Translations under genes and position numbers: made by a program
Shown: positions 60,383 through 64,000 of the stretch, piece by piece
Numbering within the stretch: the first letter of the stretch is position 1
How the letters are laid out: each line of letters starts with the position of its first letter
The notes under the pieces: model-generated
The model's input: the letters and a program-made list of their open reading frames with translations, nothing else
What the model was told of the DNA's origin: nothing
The model's database searches: none
NCBI GenBank assembly: GCA_947497295.1
Contig: CANMFU010000001.1
Span: forward strand, 186,001-250,000
DNA from: an uncultured Roseovarius sp.
GTDB lineage: Bacteria; Pseudomonadota; Alphaproteobacteria; Rhodobacterales; Rhodobacteraceae
Reading direction: 5' to 3'
DNA: 64,000 nt

Positions 60383-60823
60383 TCACGCCTTTAGCATTGC
60401 CGGGTCGAACCTGGCGATCATGTGCGCCAGCTCGGGCTCATCCACAAGGGCGGCGGCCTTCCTGGGGCGCAACCATTTGCGCTTGCGCTGGCCCGCTTCG
60501 GGGAAGTCCGACGCAACATCCTGCACCTTGAGCGCGTAGAGCATGGCAACGCAGGGCAATTCGCCGCCCCCGGCGATGCTTTTGTGATAGTGATAAAGTC
60601 CAAGGCACCGCGGATACATACGACCGCGCACGCCAGCCTCTTCCCAAGCCTCAATCTCGGCGCTTTGCATCGGCGTCTTGCCGTCGATGGGCCAGCCTTT
60701 TGGCACGATCCAGCGGCCCGAACCGCGGCTGGTGATTAGCAACACTTCGGGTTTACCGCGCCTCATCCGATAGCACAGCGCGCCAAATTGCGTGCGCAGA
60801 CCACTTTTGTGCGCATCGCTCAT
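60383..60823 (-). CDS. NUDIX hydrolase (diphosphoinositol polyphosphate type)
   Basis: A 146-residue Nudix protein. The box begins at GWPIDGKTPMQSAEIEAWEEAGV (residues about 43-65); REUXEEXGU is altered to EIEAWEEAGV. ITSRGSGRWIVPKGWP resembles the DIPP-type group. The substrate is unknown. It is divergent from modA. Confidence 0.87.
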   Translation of the reverse strand: MSDAHKSGLRTQFGALCYRMRRGKPEVLLITSRGSGRWIVPKGWPIDGKTPMQSAEIEAWEEAGVRGRMYPRCLGLYHYHKSIAGGGELPCVAMLYALKVQDVASDFPEAGQRKRKWLRPRKAAALVDEPELAHMIARFDPAMLKA

Positions 60824-60919
60824 GTCGATTGGGATATGCGTGGATGGGGCGGTGATGGTGTTGTCCTTGACGTTGGTATGCCTGCTGCGCGGCGGCGCTT
60901 TTGCGCTTGCCTTTTGAGA

Positions 60920-60945
60920 TTATATGGCGAGGATTCGCAAAATAA
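60920..60945 (+). promoter_or_regulatory. Imperfect dyad upstream of modABC, candidate molybdate-regulator site
   Basis: Arms TTATATGGCGA and TCGCAAAATAA around GGAT pair at 9 of 11 positions. The AT-rich TATAT...ATAA layout resembles ModE/MopA-type operators. It lies 77 bases before modA. No modE gene is in this window. Confidence 0.4.
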
Positions 60946-61022
60946 CAACAGCTTGCGGTGGAGGGCGCTGTACGCGCAGACCAATTCCCGTCAGTGACAT
61001 GTTCGACTGAGGAGACGGCGAA

Positions 61023-61802
61023 ATGCGGATGGTATACTCATATGGCAGGCTGCTTGCGCGGCTTCGGCAGATGTCGGTTGCAGGCGTGGCCGCACTGATG
61101 TTGTCGACGCCGGGTGTGCAGGCAAAGCAGACGGTTGTCTTTGCCGCGGCGTCCCTGCGCGATGCATTGGACGATATCACCGCGCTTTACCCCGGCGAGG
61201 TGGCAGTGTCGCTGGGCGGCAGCGGACTGCTTGCGCGCCAGATCGGCGAGGGCGCGCCTGCGGATGTGGCGTTTCTGGCCAATACCGACTGGATGGACTG
61301 GCTGGAGGGGCAAGGCGCCGTGGATCCTGCGCGCCGCGTGTCGTTGGTGGGCAATGCGCTGGTGGTGATTGCGCCAGCGGATTCGCCCGATCTGGACGGG
61401 ACAGACGCTGAGGCGCTGCTGGCGCGGCTGGACGGCGGGCGGATGGCCATTGGTCAGACCGAAAGCGTCCCGGCGGGCATGTATGGGCGCGCCTGGCTGG
61501 AGGCGGCGGGTGCATGGGACGCGCTGATGCCGCATCTGGCCCAGACCGACAACGTGCGCGCGGCGCTGGCACTGGTCGCGCTGGGCGAGGCGCCGCTGGG
61601 GGTGGTTTACGCCACCGATGCTGCGGCAGAACCCGCGGTTCGGGTGGTGCATGTCGTGCCGGAAGGCATGCATGATGCGATCATCTACCCGGCGGCGGCG
61701 CTGACGGAAGCGGGCGTGCCGTTCATGGAATTCCTGCAAGGCCCCGAGGCGCGCGCTGCCTTTGAAACACACGGGTTTGTCCCGTTGGTGCCTGCCCCCT
61801 GA
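61023..61802 (+). CDS. modA: Molybdate ABC transporter, substrate-binding protein
   Basis: Periplasmic molybdate-binding protein, 259 residues. A signal peptide covers about 1-35 (ending VQA). The oxyanion-binding segments are AAASLRDALDDI and GGSGLLARQI, and the conserved GEAPLGVVYATDA is near residue 195. GAGGAGACGG precedes the ATG. Its stop and the modB ATG share a base. Confidence 0.96.
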   Translation: MRMVYSYGRLLARLRQMSVAGVAALMLSTPGVQAKQTVVFAAASLRDALDDITALYPGEVAVSLGGSGLLARQIGEGAPADVAFLANTDWMDWLEGQGAVDPARRVSLVGNALVVIAPADSPDLDGTDAEALLARLDGGRMAIGQTESVPAGMYGRAWLEAAGAWDALMPHLAQTDNVRAALALVALGEAPLGVVYATDAAAEPAVRVVHVVPEGMHDAIIYPAAALTEAGVPFMEFLQGPEARAAFETHGFVPLVPAP

Positions 61803-62485
61803 TGCTGGACGCCGCCGCATATACGGCACTGGCGCTGTCGCTGAAAGTGTCGCTGATCGCGACATTGTTCAGCCTGCCGGTGGCGATTGCGGTGGCGTGG
61901 CTTCTGGCGCGGCGGCGGTTTCCGGGGCACGCACTGGTCAGTGCGCTGGTGCATCTGCCGCTGGTGCTGCCGCCGGTTGTGACGGGCTACCTGCTGCTGT
62001 TGACGTTTGGCCGGAATGGGGCGGTCGGTGGATTGCTGGAATCGGTCGGCATTGTGCTGGCTTTTCGCTGGACCGGCGCGGCGCTGGCGGCGGCTGTCAT
62101 GGGGTTTCCGCTGATGGTGCGCGCGATCCGACTGTCGATCGAGGCGGTTGATCCGAAGCTTGAGGAAGCAGCCGCAACGCTGGGTGCAGGCCGCTGGGCG
62201 GGATTTCTGCGTGTGACGCTGCCGCTGATCGGGCCGGGGATATTGGCAGGGGCCGTTATGGGGTTTGCCAAGGCGATGGGCGAATTCGGCGCGACCATCA
62301 CATTTGTCGCCAATATACCGGGCCAGACGCAGACGCTGCCCTCGGCCATATATGCGTTTCTGCAGGTGCCGGGCGGTGAAGGATCGGCGTTGCGACTGGT
62401 TGTGCTGGCGTCTGGTGTCGCTGTCGCCGCTGTCTTGCTATCGGAATGGCTCGCGCGGCGTATGGCGTCGCGAATCGGCGCATGA
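61802..62485 (+). CDS. modB: Molybdate ABC transporter permease
   Basis: Inner-membrane permease, 227 residues with five or six helices. The EAA loop EEAAATLGAGRWAGFLRVTLP (residues about 120-140) is the docking site for ModC. Its ATG overlaps the modA stop (TGATG) and its stop overlaps modC (ATGA), so the three are co-translated. Confidence 0.97.
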   Translation: MLDAAAYTALALSLKVSLIATLFSLPVAIAVAWLLARRRFPGHALVSALVHLPLVLPPVVTGYLLLLTFGRNGAVGGLLESVGIVLAFRWTGAALAAAVMGFPLMVRAIRLSIEAVDPKLEEAAATLGAGRWAGFLRVTLPLIGPGILAGAVMGFAKAMGEFGATITFVANIPGQTQTLPSAIYAFLQVPGGEGSALRLVVLASGVAVAAVLLSEWLARRMASRIGA

Positions 62486-63576
62486 GTTTGCGCGTTGATA
62501 TTGCGAACCGTTTTGATGGGTTCGCGCTGGACGCCAAGTTTGAGGCTGGTCCGGGCGTGACCGCGTTATTTGGCGCATCCGGGTCTGGCAAAACTTCGCT
62601 GGCCAATGCGATTGCCGGGTTGTTGACGCCAAAGACTGGCCGCATTGCGCTGGGGGGTGAGGTGCTTTTGGACCGCGCGCAGGGGATCAACGTGCCGGTC
62701 GCGCGGCGGCGGATAGGCGTGGTATTTCAGGAAGGGCGGCTGTTTCCGCATCTAACCGTCGCGCGCAACATCGCCTTTGGCGCGCGCTATGCCCCGCCCG
62801 GCGCGCCGGGGCTGGATGCCGCCGCGATCATCGCGATGCTGGGGATAGAGGCGCTGATGGAGCGCCGCCCGCGCAGCCTGTCAGGGGGCGAAAAACAGCG
62901 CGTGGCGATTGCCCGCGCGCTGCTGATGCGCCCGCGCTTTTTGCTGATGGACGAGCCGTTGGCGGCGCTGGACGGCCCGCGCAAGGATGAAATCCTGCCC
63001 TATCTGGAGCGGCTGCGCGACAGCGGCACTGTACCCATCGTCTATGTGACCCACAGCGTGGCGGAAATTGCGCGGTTGGCGGACCGGATCGTTGTATTGC
63101 GGGATGGCAAGGTATTGCGCCAGGGCGATGTGACGGACGTGCTCAGCGATCCGGCCATGGTGCCGCTGATCGGTGTGCGCGAGGCGGGGTCGGTCCTGAT
63201 GGCGCGCGTCGTCGAGCGCAACCCAGGCGGCCTTGGTCGTCTGGAGATCGGTGGCGGCCAGTTGCGCCTGCCGGGCATTGAGGCTGAAGTCGGAACGGGC
63301 GTGCGTGTGAGAGTTCTCGCGCAGGATGTGCTGATTTCAGTGACGCGGCCTGCGGGCCTGTCGTCGCGCAACATTCTGCCTGCGGTGGTGCACGAGGTGT
63401 ACCGAGGCGAGGGGCCGGGCGTGGCTGTGTCGCTGCGCATCGGGCCGTCGCGCTTGCTGGCGCGTATCACGGTGGATGCGATGGAGGAGCTTGGGTTAAG
63501 GCCCGGGCTGAATTGTTTCGCCGTGCTGAAGGCGACGGCTGTTGCGCGGGCTGATATCGGTGGTCCGAAGGGCTAA
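62482..63576 (+). CDS. modC: Molybdate ABC transporter ATP-binding protein
   Basis: Cytoplasmic ATPase, 364 residues. Walker A GASGSGKTS (about 33), signature LSGGEKQRVAIARAL and Walker B LLMDEPLAALD are intact. The C-terminal part is the TOBE/mop-like molybdate-binding domain. The ATG at 62482 overlaps modB by four bases. Confidence 0.97.
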   Translation: MSLRVDIANRFDGFALDAKFEAGPGVTALFGASGSGKTSLANAIAGLLTPKTGRIALGGEVLLDRAQGINVPVARRRIGVVFQEGRLFPHLTVARNIAFGARYAPPGAPGLDAAAIIAMLGIEALMERRPRSLSGGEKQRVAIARALLMRPRFLLMDEPLAALDGPRKDEILPYLERLRDSGTVPIVYVTHSVAEIARLADRIVVLRDGKVLRQGDVTDVLSDPAMVPLIGVREAGSVLMARVVERNPGGLGRLEIGGGQLRLPGIEAEVGTGVRVRVLAQDVLISVTRPAGLSSRNILPAVVHEVYRGEGPGVAVSLRIGPSRLLARITVDAMEELGLRPGLNCFAVLKATAVARADIGGPKG

Positions 63577-63658
63577 GTGAGCATGTCTAATTAAGTTCTG
63601 GTAGGTGGCCTTATGCGCTGGCTTTTGCGAAATCCTTGTCCTAACCGAACCTTTTGGC

Positions 63659-64000
63659 TCATTCGGCCAGATGGCAGGCGGCCATCGTGCCACTGTCGCC
63701 GATGGGGCGCAGGCGCGGGCGTTCGGCGCGGCAGATGTCCTGTGCGATCGGGCAGCGCGGCGCAAAGGGGCAGCCGGGGGGCGGATTGACGGGATCGGGC
63801 AATTCACCGGGGGTGCGCGGCGCATCGAACGAGCCGCCGCTGAGCTTTGGGATCGCGTCAAGCAGAAGCTGCGTATAGGGATGCTTTGGCGCGTCGAATA
63901 TCTTGTCTGTCGGCGCCAGTTCCATGATCTGGCCCAGATACATCACGGCCACGCGATCACCAAAATGTTCGACCACGCTGAGGTCGTGGGTGATGAACAT
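63659..64000 (-). CDS. Oligopeptide/dipeptide ABC transporter ATP-binding protein (5' part beyond window)
   Basis: The C-terminal 113 residues of an OppD/F- or DppF-type ATPase; the rest lies past the right edge. The H-loop FITHDLSVVEHF, the VMYLGQIMELAPT segment and the Cys-containing oligo_HPY C-terminal domain (HPYTQLLL, CPFAPRCPIAQDIC) identify it. Substrate specificity cannot be judged. Confidence 0.9.
   Translation of the reverse strand: MFITHDLSVVEHFGDRVAVMYLGQIMELAPTDKIFDAPKHPYTQLLLDAIPKLSGGSFDAPRTPGELPDPVNPPPGCPFAPRCPIAQDICRAERPRLRPIGDSGTMAACHLAE

Overview
This GC-rich window reads as a chromosomal segment of an alphaproteobacterium of the Roseobacter/Rhodobacteraceae type. That is an inference from gene content and order: the atpHAGDC operon without F0 genes, a CIRCE-controlled groESL, the rsfS-rlmH-gpmI-envC-like-ctpA-rppH cluster, dnaX-ybaB-recR with the SRP RNA close by, a MPTTF-type Hint-domain protein, DUF2161, DUF1178 and DUF1294 proteins, and an orphan ptsP next to lysC. 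Most of it is core housekeeping DNA. I see no prophage, transposase, CRISPR array, rRNA or tRNA.

Layout. 1-3.8 kb: an edge-truncated M23 peptidase, clpA and gloB (minus). 3.9-10 kb: a methyltransferase, then the F1 ATP synthase operon ending in a clear terminator. 10-13 kb: an H-type lectin-domain protein, prs, an HCCA-isomerase-like protein and an alpha/beta hydrolase. 13-16 kb (minus): threonine aldolase, YcgN-like, ribF and MaoC. 16-20 kb: HAD phosphatase, CDF metal transporter, DUF1294, Mn-pyrophosphatase and a DUF2161 nuclease-like protein. 20.1-22.4 kb: groESL with a CIRCE operator and an unusually structured 3' region of three hairpins. 22.5-28.5 kb: Hint protein, GNAT, GreA/B-like factor, NUDIX, lipase plus a lone phnM, and a lytic transglycosylase. 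28.5-37.5 kb (minus): dnaE2 lacking its C-terminal domain, then the rppH...rsfS cluster. 37.6-44.2 kb: MscS channel, deacetylase-like protein, MFS transporter, asd and a DUF4139 protein. 44.3-49.6 kb: recR, ybaB, a small membrane protein, dnaX, DUF202, a zinc metallopeptidase, a tyrosine phosphatase and the SRP RNA. 49.6-55.8 kb: an SRAP gene remnant, apt, mtnP, a SulP transporter, a frameshifted mscS pseudogene, GNAT and EcsC. 55.8-60.8 kb (minus): ptsP, lysC, ACT, DUF1178 and NUDIX. 61-63.6 kb: modABC. The right edge cuts an oligopeptide-type ABC ATPase.

Working together. mtnP and apt form an adjacent methylthioadenosine/adenine salvage pair. lysC and asd, 16 kb apart, encode the first two steps of aspartate-family amino acid synthesis. 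modABC is a complete molybdate importer with a candidate ModE-like dyad upstream. dnaX, ybaB and recR form the familiar replication/recombination group.

The observations most worth a second look are signs of gene decay and non-coding structure. dnaE2 has lost its OB-fold end, and its stop codon lies inside a short dispersed intergenic element seen four times here, while a near-consensus LexA box remains at its start. An SRAP (YedK-type) gene survives only as a fragment, so two SOS-associated genes are eroded in one window. An mscS paralogue has three frameshifts. No obviously new multi-gene system was found.
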